A stretch of 64,000 nucleotides of DNA from Monilinia fructicola (taxonomy: Eukaryota > Ascomycota > Leotiomycetes > Helotiales > Sclerotiniaceae), in NCBI GenBank assembly GCA_008692225.1, contig VICG01000007.1, forward strand, positions 965,501 to 1,029,500. The letters are read 5' to 3'. Made by a program: the position numbers and the translations under genes. Every line of letters begins with the position of its first letter. The stretch's first letter is position 1. This document shows, one piece after another, positions 35,874 through 47,487 of this stretch. The notes below the pieces were generated by a model, which was not told where the DNA came from, did no database searches, and worked only from the letters and a program-made list of their open reading frames with translations.

Positions 35874-37951
35874 TCACTTCTCAGAAATTGTAGCCGGGGT
35901 GGCATCTCCCTCCAACTCGGGTGTTTGAACTTGGTCATCAGCTTCTTGTCGAAGACCGTTAGCGGGTGCTCCTCCGCTTTCCACAAAATGTGATATGCGT
36001 TCTCGAGGCAGCCATGATCCTACAGGTGTCACCCACCAGGATATGAGAGCCAGAATTGTTACTCCGGCCATGATGATTGGCGCATCTAGCAATATCAGTA
36101 TAAATCCATGTGATGATAAAATTGCAAAGAGTTTGGGTACGTACAGTTCAAGGTAGCGCCAGTGACAGGAAATTCATAAGGGCTGAAAAGGATTGCGACA
36201 ACCCAACCGTTCCAAAAGATGGAGATGAATTGGAATGGTTTGCTCCATTTACCCAAACTCCATCTTGGCTTGGGAAATGTGTTTGGTGTCAGGAAAAATC
36301 TTCCAAACGAAATGAGCCCATATGCGGCTGCCGAAGGGACACCAGCAGCAGAGATGAGAGAGGTGAATGCGACGGCAGAGGGTAGGATTGTGCAGGTCAC
36401 GAGTGATGCACACCCCCAAATAACGAGGACAGCATTGCGAGGTTGGCCTTCGGGAGACACACGTGATACCCATCCCGAAAATGGAAGGACACCATCACGA
36501 GCTACTGCGAAGACAAGTCGAGATGCGGCAACGATGGCAATTGCCGTGTTGAACCAGAGTGCAACTACTGCAATGATGTTCATGAAGATATGGCCACCTT
36601 GTCCTAAAACGACGGCATAAAGAGGTACGAAAGGTTGGGGCGAGCCATAGGAGAATAAAGTATCTGGATCGGGTGTGCAAAACAAAAACAAAATGATCGT
36701 CGCAAATCCTCCGATTCCGCTCACAATCACACTCCAGAAAATACCTCTAGCGGCCGTAATTGAAGCGTCCTTTGTTTCCTCCGCAACGTGTCCAGAGGCA
36801 TCGAATCCAATGAGAATACCTGCAGTGGCGAGGTATGATAGACACCAATTCCACCCCGCAGGTGCTCCAGTGCCATTGTAGGTTGTCATAAATGCTTCTT
36901 CTGCAGTGCGGAAACCGATTGTCCTGGCAGCTCCAATCGGTAACCAGATGAGGTTAAGAATAAAGTCAAGCATGACCAAAAAGCTCGAGACCCAGAAGAC
37001 ATATTTGAAGAGGCGAGCTATCATGATACGTCAGAATTCGAGGCTGGCTTTGAATCAGAGAAAACTCACGTGGTAGGAAATTCACGATAGCCGCTAATGC
37101 AAGAAGTACTTCAGTGCAAATCCATTGAACCGCTCGGAACTTGATATCACTGGTATCCGTTGGAAAGTCCAGATTGAAGACAACAATTTCCTGATATAAA
37201 TTAGGAAGGAAGCAGCAAGGTAAGAGCGATCACTACACGAAGAGTCGCGGTAGTATCACGTGGACATCAACTTACCGAAAGCATGTAATTTACAGCTCCT
37301 TGGGTATTGCCTACAAGTCATTAGAATAACTCCAATGCTGGTGAATTCAAGATGAGCCTACTTGCACAAAATGTCATCCAAGCAGTAGTACTCCACCAAG
37401 CAACAATGAATCCCAAAAGTCGACCATACTTGGGCCCTCCAGCTTCAGCTGCCCAAAGATAAATTGAACCAGCAGAAGGAGATGCGGAACAAACTTCTGC
37501 TATGACTGCTGCCGTGATGAATGTGAAGAAGCATGTTACGATATAACTCGTCCTAGATTTTCACGAATGTTAGAAATCACATGAAGGGTTCTAGACTTTG
37601 GGACACCACCAACCAATAAGCTAAAGGACCTCCGGAGGCAATTCCGGTAGTGTAGGTGACTCTTACACCTCCAACGAAATACAGTGCAGCGAATGACGTT
37701 GAGAAATTCTCAATCAGAGTGTATGTTCTATGTAGAACCTATATCACTTGTGAGTTGTTGCGTGTACCCTCAGGATTTCCCATAGATTTTTGAACATACT
37801 GGTTTGTAGCCAAGAGTTTCCTGTGGAAAGATCAGCTGAATGTTTTCGTGATGGATAGCATGTATGTATATATGTTTATATAACTTACCAATTGAGCATC
37901 ATCTCTTGCCTCGATTGTGGCATTCTTAATATCTTCTCCTCCGCGAGCCAT
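35874..37951 (-). CDS. Amino acid/GABA/choline permease, APC superfamily
   Basis: Eight exons: 37951-37889, 37820-37800 (only 21 nt), 37738-37614, 37552-37362, 37310-37276, 37190-37070, 37017-36145 and 36085-35874. They give 546 residues; all phases agree. The protein has about twelve hydrophobic spans. TM1 carries FSTSFAALYFVGGVRVTY, the unwound-helix region of APC transporters; SIYLWAAEAGGPKYG lies near TM3 and GFDASGHVAEETKDA near TM6, both hallmarks of the fungal ACT family (Uga4, Hnm1, Tpo5-like). It most likely imports GABA, choline or another small amine at the plasma membrane. The precise substrate cannot be read from the sequence. Confidence 0.88.
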
Positions 37952-39168
37952 CCTGATTAACTTGACAATGGATAGTTAGAAATGAAGGAAGTGAGCAAGA
38001 GGAAATGGAAATGGAAGTGGAAATGGAATGATCTTGAAGCCATTTAAGTCAAGTCATTTAGTAGGTTGGATGGTAACTGTTATGTTCCCGAGAGTATCCG
38101 TTCCGTTGCCAATCCTGGCAAGTGAAAGAGATTTCTATTGCGCTAAACCTTATAAATATGATTTGGCTGGGGAACCAATTGCGATTGTCGGTCCGTTTGT
38201 CATGAACATGCATAAGGTTATTTGGGGGCGGATTAGCGCACAAACAAATAAGAAAATGAGGGTATTTTATGATTTCCAGTTGATTCTGGTTCAGGTTATG
38301 ATTATGATTGTGATTATGATTTGATTATATAATCATGATTATGATTATAATTATAATTACGATTCAATATACGGCAACATATATAAACAGCCAGAACCGG
38401 CAACGTCATAGTACACCATGGAAGGCAGGAGGAAGTGAATATGAGGAATTAGTTATAGCATCAATATCTGAGCTGCGTATCATGTGAGCGATGGAGGATA
38501 GAATGTAGATGGATAGATCGACGATACTGGAGGTGATTGTGATATGAATGATGGGAAAGTAAACATCTACGGAGTACATAGTAGCAATTACTGGGCGGTG
38601 TGCAGCGATTAATGATAAGTACACACCCCTACCCAGCTACCTAGTACCCATATATCCCCGACTTCCGGTATGCTAACCTATACCCCCGCCACTCTAACAT
38701 CACCCCACCTGATAATTTTCCTTGCTCCGTACAGTATACTCCGTAGTACTGTGCAGTAACATCTTAAAATCATTATTACTGACTGGTAAGTACTCTGACA
38801 ACAAAGTGAACCCATCGATATTCTTCCTATACGTGCGCAATTATATCTGTAACGTGTAACGAATATCGCCAATTCGTTCTAGTTCTAGTTGATTTCCCGT
38901 CATGCATGTTACATCGGAAATGGGAAAGACTTTGGCGAGTGCTACTGTACTGCAGAAAAGGCGATGGAACCGACAAGGTATACTTGCGTGGTAACGTTCA
39001 TACTTGACCAGCAAACCTGTGCAAAAGGCCTTGGACCTGCTTGTTTTCTCCTCTTTTTCGTACTACTCAGCAAACTCTATATGCCCTACGGGTCCTGCAG
39101 GTCAGGTGCAAAATCGTTAAATGATATGATCTTCAGCACTTTAATCGTGAGAGTCATACGGTAAATGT

Positions 39169-39411
39169 GTTATATAATCATGAGCCCTGTACTTTATAAT
39201 CCCACAGCCTTGGAAGATGAAGTGATCAAATTCCACTGTTCAACGGCTATTGGTTGATCATATATGAAGATGTACCACCGTGACATTTTACAGACTGTAA
39301 CTTGAATTGTCGTGACATTTTGTTATGCTCGGTAATATCACTTACATAATCCATTTGATTATGTACGCAACCGTGACATTTTGTCACGCTTGGTAAAGTT
39401 GATTATATAAT
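39169..39411. repeat. Short repeat cluster with terminal inverted repeats
   Basis: TTATATAATC at the left is the reverse complement of GATTATATAA at the right, about 230 bp apart. Between them the string CGTGACATTTT occurs three times (about 39279, 39311, 39372), plus an inverted pair TACATAATC/GATTATGTA with a 5-nt loop and a GTGACA/TGTCAC hairpin. It may be a non-autonomous mobile-element remnant. Confidence 0.35.
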
Positions 39412-41743
39412 CTACAAACGAAGCCCTCTTAACCTTACTACTTACTGTCAGTGGTTCAGATGCTGTATATTGTTTTTATGGGGAGCTTGATGCTCTATCA
39501 TCATTTCAAGCGCTGTTTTTTTTGATGATATCGGCGATGTGGATGAAATGAATTGTAAGTAAAATGAGATTTTGAAGGGGTCGTACGTATTAAATGTCAT
39601 ACTTACATGTAATTATGTGTATGTGTACCCACGAAAGATCGCAGAAGTGATTCTTCACTCTTATAACATCATTCACCATATACATGTATGCTGTTGGTCG
39701 CTTCATCCACGAATTGAAGAACTACGAAGAAGCACTTGCTATCAATTCTTTATACAGCGAACTTGCAAGCTGGGTCTAGGTATCAGAGAACGTGTTCGCA
39801 TCTCGATAATGGCGTCTTGATATTTTCCACCGCTCAAGGTGACATTTAAGCCGGCATTATTTGTACTTTTGTGAGCAGCATAGTAATCATTCGTGTGGGA
39901 GAATCCAAATGCTCTGAAAGGTGTACAATTCGATGAAGCAGTGGCTCATTTGAAATGCAAAGCATTACAAACCCAACAGATAAATTTGGGGCTGATAGCA
40001 TGGCCAACCGAATCGCGATTATTCACTTCATCTATTTAGATGGAATGCTATGGCAATGAACCCTACTTTCAGTTCAATTATGGCGTCAAAAGCTTGTCCA
40101 GCCAGTCCAATGGCCGAATCAATGACTATTCCTATCAGTCCATCTATTCAGATATGCACTTCTCATCAAAATAGAATTTCCATATCTTTTCATTTGAATA
40201 TATGAGAGGCAATGTAGGCGCTCTACTTACCATTGAGTGGAACTTAATCATGATATCCTGGATTCCTGGCAGTGGTTTGAAGGCTCTAAACTTACAACTG
40301 AAGCTGCCTGGTTTAATTCAATCACGAGGGCATGCGGTCTCAATGCTCATATCTTTTCCATCCTTATTTGATTTGTTTTTCTTGCTGGACTATAAGGGTT
40401 TTCTTGAAATTTTTCTGGAATAGAGATTGAAGGGGCTGTTTGAAGACCGTGTTGTTGATATTTCAACGTAGAGTTGTGATTGAAAAAAGCATTGGAATCC
40501 TAAGACTTCCAAAATCATAACTGAGGAGGTTAATAGTTGCAAGAAAGATGATCGAATCAGACGTGGTTCATCGAGTAGGCTTGGAGGTGGATCTTTCAAT
40601 GGGCTACAATAATCATCATATATCCTTCAGGTATATTTTCGACATCGTAATACTGAGCCATTGGCCTACCCCCGTTATTCATTGCTTGCATCTTTATATC
40701 CAGGAGTTCTCCATATAAGTAACCAGAAAGTTGACATCACTCTAAAACCAACCTATTAATATGATCTATTCGCAGGATTTGATTCCCCTTGCCGATGAGG
40801 TGCGAGTTTCTTTTTCAATTTGATAGCATTCGACAGCTCCCAAAGCCTCCAGCTTGCTATCTCTTAAGATCAAGCCAGAAGTTTCTTATTTTTGGCCGAA
40901 TTTTGCTTTTGATTCTTGATAGATTGAATATCTCCTCGTGATTTGCAGGATTATTGCCACTTGTACAAGTTGCAAAGACCGAATCTGACCTTGCTTCTGC
41001 GATGTCATAAGCTTCGACAACATAAACTCACAATTGCGACCGAGAAAGAAAGTCGCCAAAGCGGAAGATTTGTTCCTCAGAACCATGCAGGCAGTGGATT
41101 TCTATCCGATCTCCTTGTGGTCTTGAGCGCATGGTAGCAGGCTATTGAATCAAATACATTGCGATTCTTGTGTAAGAATGGTGAAGACCTCGATATTTTC
41201 AAGTTGGTCTTTTCCTTGACATCGATGAAACGTCATTGCTTCTTCATAAAACTGAAGCTGAATGTTTTGTTGTGCTTGTATAGCGATTATGATTGTGTGG
41301 TAATTGGGAGATAGAAGATGGCAGACCCTTCATTGATACAGTTGTTAATAAACAAATGTTTATGCGACAGGAAATATTGTCACGGTGTCCCGTCGATGGC
41401 AATCTGACCATTATTACCAGACATCGCCCCAGAGAATTTAGTCATCAAGGAGGAAGAAGAAAATAGTTATAGCGCCATGGATATGGGGGCTCGTGAGAAT
41501 TTATTCCACTTGCAACATAGGTACTCTGCATTCGCCCTCTAAATACCAATTATCGTCGACGGCTTCAAAGCTTGATATCAAAGTTCCATCACCCCATAAC
41601 CCACAAGGCACAAGAGTCCCCAGCCTTTCATATTCCATAGGCAAGGAACCTGTAAGTGGGATACTCTGTGTATCATGATAGGCAAGAGTAAGTTTCAGAA
41701 GATACATGACGATGGCCTCATAGACCTGTCTCGCTTCTGGAGG

Positions 41744-41779
41744 AATGATTCATCCCTTAGATCTAAGGGATGAATCATT
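41744..41779. repeat. Perfect 36-bp palindrome, no spacer
   Basis: The 18 bases AATGATTCATCCCTTAGA are followed immediately by their exact reverse complement, centred on AGATCT. Confidence 0.9.
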
Positions 41780-43710
41780 ACAGATTGGAGATCAGTATTG
41801 TATTCGAACTCAGCATCCGATTTGCCATGACCAATCTCTTCGTCTAATAGTCTTTCAGACGACAAATTTTACGAAAAGGGGAGCGACAAGTCATTTCTAT
41901 ACAACACAACTGGCCTTCTACCACCTCGGTGCAGGGATGAAAAAGACGATAACAGCAAAAAGGGAATCCGGCATTGATAACTTTGACATCTGTCATCTTC
42001 CTCGCTATGAGCCCATGATTCCAATGTTCAGAGCGATTGTACACCGTTGAAGTAATATGTCATGATCGAAGACTGCAGATTTGGAGACAAGTCTTCCCCA
42101 TGATCATGGACAATGGTGCTCTCATATAGGTGCTAAGTGTAGAGTGCGGATTCAAAGATCATATGGAAGAGGCTGATCTTGGTTGCTCACGAGTGAGAGT
42201 AGTCTTCCATACGGGAAATTGGAAGATGAATGATAAGGCATGGGTTTGTTTTTGGTGTAAGATAGTATTGTTATATGTGTGGACGAAGTTGTTATCAATT
42301 TCCTGCCGTCTTGATATCAAGTTACTAATCAATGTGCGTGGTACGTCACCGGAGATATGACATTCATACTTACATATAGGGAACTTAACAACACGAACGA
42401 TCTTGAGGAGCCGCTGGAGAATTTGGCTGCAGATAATTATTACCTTCACACTCTATGTAAGACTTTTACATGGAAACAGTAAGTTATAACAGCTTTACCA
42501 ACATTATGAAATTCTCTAAAAGCACTCAAAAAGAAGTCCTCGTCTTCTCTTCTTCACCTAACCCCCACATAAATCGCTCTTCAGTAGTACGTTCGTTCCA
42601 CTTATCCGACCCCTAAAATGCGCGGACAAGAGAAACGTTCGCTTAAACTGTTGCATAACACCCAATTCTGATCCGCAATTCTGACCACTCTGCATATTTA
42701 GCTAGTCTAGCCTCTGCACGGACTCGCAGGGTCACGTGATATGAATGGTCTCCTAGATGTGTCTAATCGGCCGTTTGCTACTCGAGCAAATTCGTAAAAG
42801 TTATACCCTTTCTATTATCTAGCCAATCAAATTGTAAAATCAATATATTTGCTGTATATCTGATGTGAATATCAGCTCACTAATGAAAAGGGATCACATC
42901 CTTCAAGAATGCTGCTGGTTTGAAAGAAAAAAGTGACTAAGATGTAAAAGAATCCAGTCCAGTAAGTCAAGAAAGAGCTTCTAGTATGCATCTCAAGGTA
43001 AGTCTTACCTAGGTAGGTCCTAACTACTTGGTTAATATCCTTCATATGATTCTCTAAATTCATTAACATTCTAAGCTACAAGGACAATCCTTGGTTATAT
43101 CTTCAATTCTATGATGCATTGAATTCTCTGACCTCTCGTTTTCAAAGCCGATTTTCGGTTTTGATTAGCAGTTGTTTTATTCTTAAGTTCTGTCTACAAC
43201 TACTGAATGAGATATCCCAGAATGCCACGATCCATCGCCAAATAGGTACTCTAGTACATACAAAATCATTTCCCATAGGATATTAGGATGTTATCAAGCT
43301 ACTTATTATAAGGAAAATAATTAGATAGGGTGATTATAGTGGTCGGAGGATGGACTAAAATATACGACAGTCCAGAAAATCATCTCACGTGAAAACTTAC
43401 TCATCATCATCAATTGAAATCCATCTCGAAATCAAACTCAAGGTATGAAGAAGTCAAGGACTCATCTCTCCCGGCAAGCTTAAGCATATTAGCTAGACGC
43501 GTCTGCAATCTATTTGTCATGATCAATCATTTTCTGATATGAATAGGCTCACTGATTCAATGACATAGATCAAAATAACAAATATGGATGAGACAATCTT
43601 TCCAATGTCTATCATATCCCTTACTTTGCTTCTTCGAGAATTGGTAAGGCAAGGCTTTAACTTCAGATCTTCTCCTTCATTTCTGCTCATAGTTTGAATT
43701 GATATTTCCC

Positions 43711-43743
43711 ATGCCACTGAACCATGACTTCGTTCACCGATAA
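43711..43743 (+). promoter_or_regulatory. Upstream ORF overlapping the transporter start
   Basis: ATG at 43711 opens a ten-codon ORF (MPLNHDFVHR) that ends with TAA at 43741-43743, overlapping the main ATG at 43724 in another frame. If transcribed it would reduce translation of the main ORF unless leaky scanning occurs. Confidence 0.35.
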
Positions 43744-44875
43744 CCTCCTCCCACTCTACATTGTGGGAGAAACCATACGCGCCAACTACGCATACTTTGC
43801 CTTTCAAACGGCTCCTCAGATCACTCCGTCGTTGATTGCCCTTCTTTCCGAGACCTTGAAGCTTGCCATCGCAGCTCTCCTTATCCATCATTCGGAAGCA
43901 GGCCTTGCCTCGATACGAAAAAAGCTTAACAGGAATGGCTTCGGGGATATTTTACGATATGGCATTCCTGCTGCCTTTTATCTCACCAACAACCTGATAT
44001 ACTTCACGGTTCTTCCATCCACCTCGCCAAGTCTTCTCCAAGTATGTATGCTCGCGAAGATCCCGGCGACTGCAATCCTACATCATCTTTGGATCAGGAA
44101 GCAAGGCAATTCGAGATCATGGATATCACTTGGCTTTCTTTGTTTTGGATTGTTTCTTTTCAATATCCCTTCCGGTGACGACACAAAAGGTTGGTTTGTA
44201 GCTCCCGTGGCAGGGATGGTGATAGCGATCTTCTCTGCAATCGCTAGCATTGCTAGTGAATCTTTAACCAAGCTCGGATCCTTCTGGGAGTCGCAACTAT
44301 GGCTCTACCTATGGGGGGTGTTCTTCTCCATCATCTCATATCCTATCGCCACTAGAATGACGACTGATCGCGGAACAAATTCAAATCTTTCCGTGACATC
44401 CACGGTCACAATTGCAGTATACTTCTCGTGCCTAACCTCCGGTGTCGGTTTGATCGTCGCTGCTATGCTGAGGAAGAAGGACAATCTTACGAAGCTGGTT
44501 GGGACTTCGATCAGCTTGCTCACGATTGCAGCGACTCAATACATCATATTTCCAGCGTTGCGATCATCGGGATTCACGGTTTGGAAGATAACAGGTGGCT
44601 TGGTGGTTATGGTTTCGACCGGCTGTTATAACTACTTTAAGGATACTTCCCCGGAAAGTGCCCATTTGTTGAGTCAGTTACTCCCAAACTCGAATGAGTA
44701 TACTCAAGAAGGCGAATTCTCAGGAGCCGAGAAACCAGCTACAATATCGGCCCTAAGGAGATTGTTCTTGTGGCTCCCCTCTATTCGCCCGATGTCTTCG
44801 TCGACATCGTACGGATTGGTAGAAACCCGGGAAGTTGAAACTGAAGATAGCCCGCCGTCTTCTAGTAAGGATTGA
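43724..44875 (+). CDS. Nucleotide-sugar transporter (UDP-GlcNAc/UDP-Gal/CMP-Sia family)
   Basis: Intronless, 383 residues. The hydrophobic profile shows about ten membrane spans. Family motifs are visible: RANYAYFAFQTAPQITPS at TM1, LRYGIPAAFYLTNNLIYF near TM3, TVLPSTSPSLLQVCMLAKIP in TM4, and the C-terminal TVWKITGGLVVMVSTGCYNY. This pattern is that of the NST family (Slc35A-like). It would exchange a nucleotide sugar for the nucleoside monophosphate across the Golgi or ER membrane to feed glycosylation. The tail is cytosolic, Ser/Glu-rich and ends SSSKD. The sugar specificity is not evident. No frame break seen. Confidence 0.85.
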   Translation: MTSFTDNLLPLYIVGETIRANYAYFAFQTAPQITPSLIALLSETLKLAIAALLIHHSEAGLASIRKKLNRNGFGDILRYGIPAAFYLTNNLIYFTVLPSTSPSLLQVCMLAKIPATAILHHLWIRKQGNSRSWISLGFLCFGLFLFNIPSGDDTKGWFVAPVAGMVIAIFSAIASIASESLTKLGSFWESQLWLYLWGVFFSIISYPIATRMTTDRGTNSNLSVTSTVTIAVYFSCLTSGVGLIVAAMLRKKDNLTKLVGTSISLLTIAATQYIIFPALRSSGFTVWKITGGLVVMVSTGCYNYFKDTSPESAHLLSQLLPNSNEYTQEGEFSGAEKPATISALRRLFLWLPSIRPMSSSTSYGLVETREVETEDSPPSSSKD

Positions 44876-45745
44876 CCACGAGATTATAAGATGCGATTTG
44901 GAGGTCAAGCGCGGTCAAGAGATCTTCAAGAGAGTCAGACACTATCTCTCGTTGGTCCAAGTCTTCGATATGAGTGTGTACAGCAAGCACGGTGATCTTC
45001 TGGCGAAGCTGTTGTTTTCTGATTTCACATGGTAGATCTGAGAGATGACCGTGTTTAGATATGCTCTCAACGTTTGTTGGAATTTTGAGGATTATTACCT
45101 CGAATGGGATATCAGTAACCTGAAGCATAATACAGATTCTATAATAATTGTCTACACCAATACACGCATCATTTTGTAGCTCGTCAATAACTTCTGTGCA
45201 TGCTGGCATACTACATCACGGCCAGGAAAACCTGCCCAATGCTAGATGAACTGTCGAATCAAAGTCTTCCGGTCCCAAAATGCCCCTCATCGATCCCCTT
45301 AAAACCATCATTACGGTAGCCTGTCCTCAAATTCTCCATGCAGATAACAGAACGAGCTTGCTCCCCATACATGATTCCTCCGTACTATGTGTTCCTGGAT
45401 CAATCAGAAAGCATCAATACATCTATCTGTAGGTATATGGTAGCGAGTGCCGAAACCACCACTCCCATCAGCAACTATCCATCACCTGTCATCATACCTC
45501 GGAGCGATACAAAGAACAATGCGTGCCGACAAAAGCACGGTGGTTATCCTCTATCAAAAACCCCTGAATATCTTTCCATCTGCCACATCCTCGAGCTTAG
45601 CTTCGCCATCGAATGTCCTCTCATCACACCACTCTACCCCGCGTTCCTAAAAGCTGAACTCTTCAATGTGAATGGTGCAACCAGTATGGAAACCACCCCT
45701 CACCCCCCTCCCGCCCCCCCTCTTTCCCACAGCTTGCTCATCCCG

Positions 45746-46082
45746 ATAATCGCGGATCAATCTCAACCCGATATCTCCCCTAATTGATATCCGCTCCCAT
45801 CGCTCAGGCATCGACGATACCGCCCAACAAGCACTCCAAGAAATACCCAACACACGCCCCACGTCAAAGCTCACTCCTCACATTCAAACCACCACCCTTT
45901 TCGCACCACAGTTCCCGCCGCAAACAGTCGTCGTTGGAATCAAAGAGCCGCTCTCCTCGTGTCGTGAAGATTCGGTTACACCCTCCCCCGCCTCTCCCCT
46001 AAACAGGCTCCACACCATCACCCGAACAATTTCCCCGCCTCCGCCGTGCGACATCGCGACGTTTCGTACGGCGTGTGTCTAA
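45746..46082 (+). CDS. Possible coding segment, unidentified
   Basis: A plus frame without ATG stays open for about 111 codons and reads like protein in the middle (DDTAQQALQEIPNTRP, then FAPQFPPQTVVVGIKEPL, then SPASPLNRLHTITRTISPP). The region is C-rich with few stops in any frame, so this may be chance. A 149-codon ATG ORF lies in another frame just upstream (45338-45787); with an indel the two could be one gene. Confidence 0.22.
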
Positions 46083-46254
46083 GATCCACACGCGCATATC
46101 GCGCTCGACCGCCGGAGCAGAGGGCATGGGGATGGATATGTGAATCGGGGTCGTGGGAAAAAAAGTACGTACTTCTTTCCTCTGGCGTCTGTCGAGTTCC
46201 CGGCGTCAGGGAGTCCGGCGCTCCGTATGCATAGCGACCTCGCCTGCAACAGCG

Positions 46255-46287
46255 GCGAAAACGGAAACGGAAACGGAAACGGAAACG
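46255..46287. repeat. CGGAAA hexamer microsatellite
   Basis: About five tandem copies of CGGAAA. Confidence 0.85.
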
Positions 46288-47487
46288 TCTCAAGATGAGA
46301 GTCGCAAGAAAGAACCTTCATCTGATTTGGGAGATAGATGTCTGCTTTTGCACTTCACGTGATACTTGAAGAAGCATTCGGGTTGTATGGCGGCACTGGC
46401 GCGTTCGGTTGTATTGCTCGGCTACCTAGGTAAGTATATCAAAGGTAACATTTCTTCGGGCGTTCTGGAAGGAGAGCCTTATGCTCCTGATATCAAAAGT
46501 TTGTAGGTCTTTATAATATAACGATTTGATAGAGGAAGCAAGAAAGACCCCTTGTGTAGGGAGATATGTAGGAAATCTATCGTCGAGGGTAGATACTTCG
46601 TCATCACAGATGCTTCCATAACATAATGCACACAAAATCCGAATATACATCACGCAAGTACGCTCGCATATGAAACTTAGAATTTGAAGAACGCTTGTAA
46701 TCTCATGTCATTCTCATCACACATTGATAGCATCAAATCATGAATGCGTCCAACTAATCGAGACCATGCCCCAACAGCCGCCATCTTTCTATGCCATGTC
46801 ATCTTTCAGTGCAACCCCTCATGCCATCTTTCACTACAACTCCCCACGCCAACCATGCCAACTGAATCCTCATCCCACACCCGCCTCACACGTTACACAT
46901 ACATAATATACCATCCACTCACCACACAAACTCATGACACCCATCGCCCATCCACCCATGCATCTCGTACACCATAAACCGCCTTTGCGAATCCCGCAAG
47001 GGCAAAGAAAAAGTAGAGTTTGTGTTTGTGCCTTTCTATCCCCCCTTCGAGATGTACCAAAACAAATAACGCCGGTAATAAATGTATTCATTTCCGTGTC
47101 GTACCGCCGAGATAAAAAGGGCATGTTACTCATCGCGGACAAAAGAGTATCCGCAGTAGAAAAAAATAAAAATCAAATGTGTGCATATAATATCTATGGG
47201 CAATCTCCAATTTCTGCCATCTATGTTAACCTTCTTGATGCTGTATGAAACGCGCCCCGACCAAGCAGACACTTTTACGTGCCTGAAACCACGCCTCAGC
47301 AACGTTGTGATCTTATATGCATCCACCCCTTTGTTGAGTACCCCCTCTTACGCGGTTGAATCATGGCATATCCCATACTTGTCGATTTCGAGCCATAGGT
47401 TGGATTTCTTTTTTTTTCAATGTATCGGACTTGTCCTCCGGGATAAATACCTCATCTATGTTTGCCTGACCATTGAATGGCGGTTCA

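Larger units (their letters stand above)
37952..43723. other. Long gene-free stretch
   Basis: About 5.8 kb of AT-leaning sequence. It holds a GATTAT/ATAATC-rich tract (38290-38360), the repeat cluster at 39.2-39.4 kb, the 36-bp palindrome and a TACCTAGGTA palindrome at 43006. None of the ORFs has a recognisable protein signature. Confidence 0.4.
44876..47487. other. Intergenic, no firm gene
   Basis: About 2.6 kb. It includes the weak coding segment at 45.7-46.1 kb, a CpG-rich part (45.9-46.3 kb), the hexamer tract and a TACCTAGGTA palindrome at 46423. The last 400 bp are probably the 3' UTR of the phosphatase gene. Confidence 0.35.
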
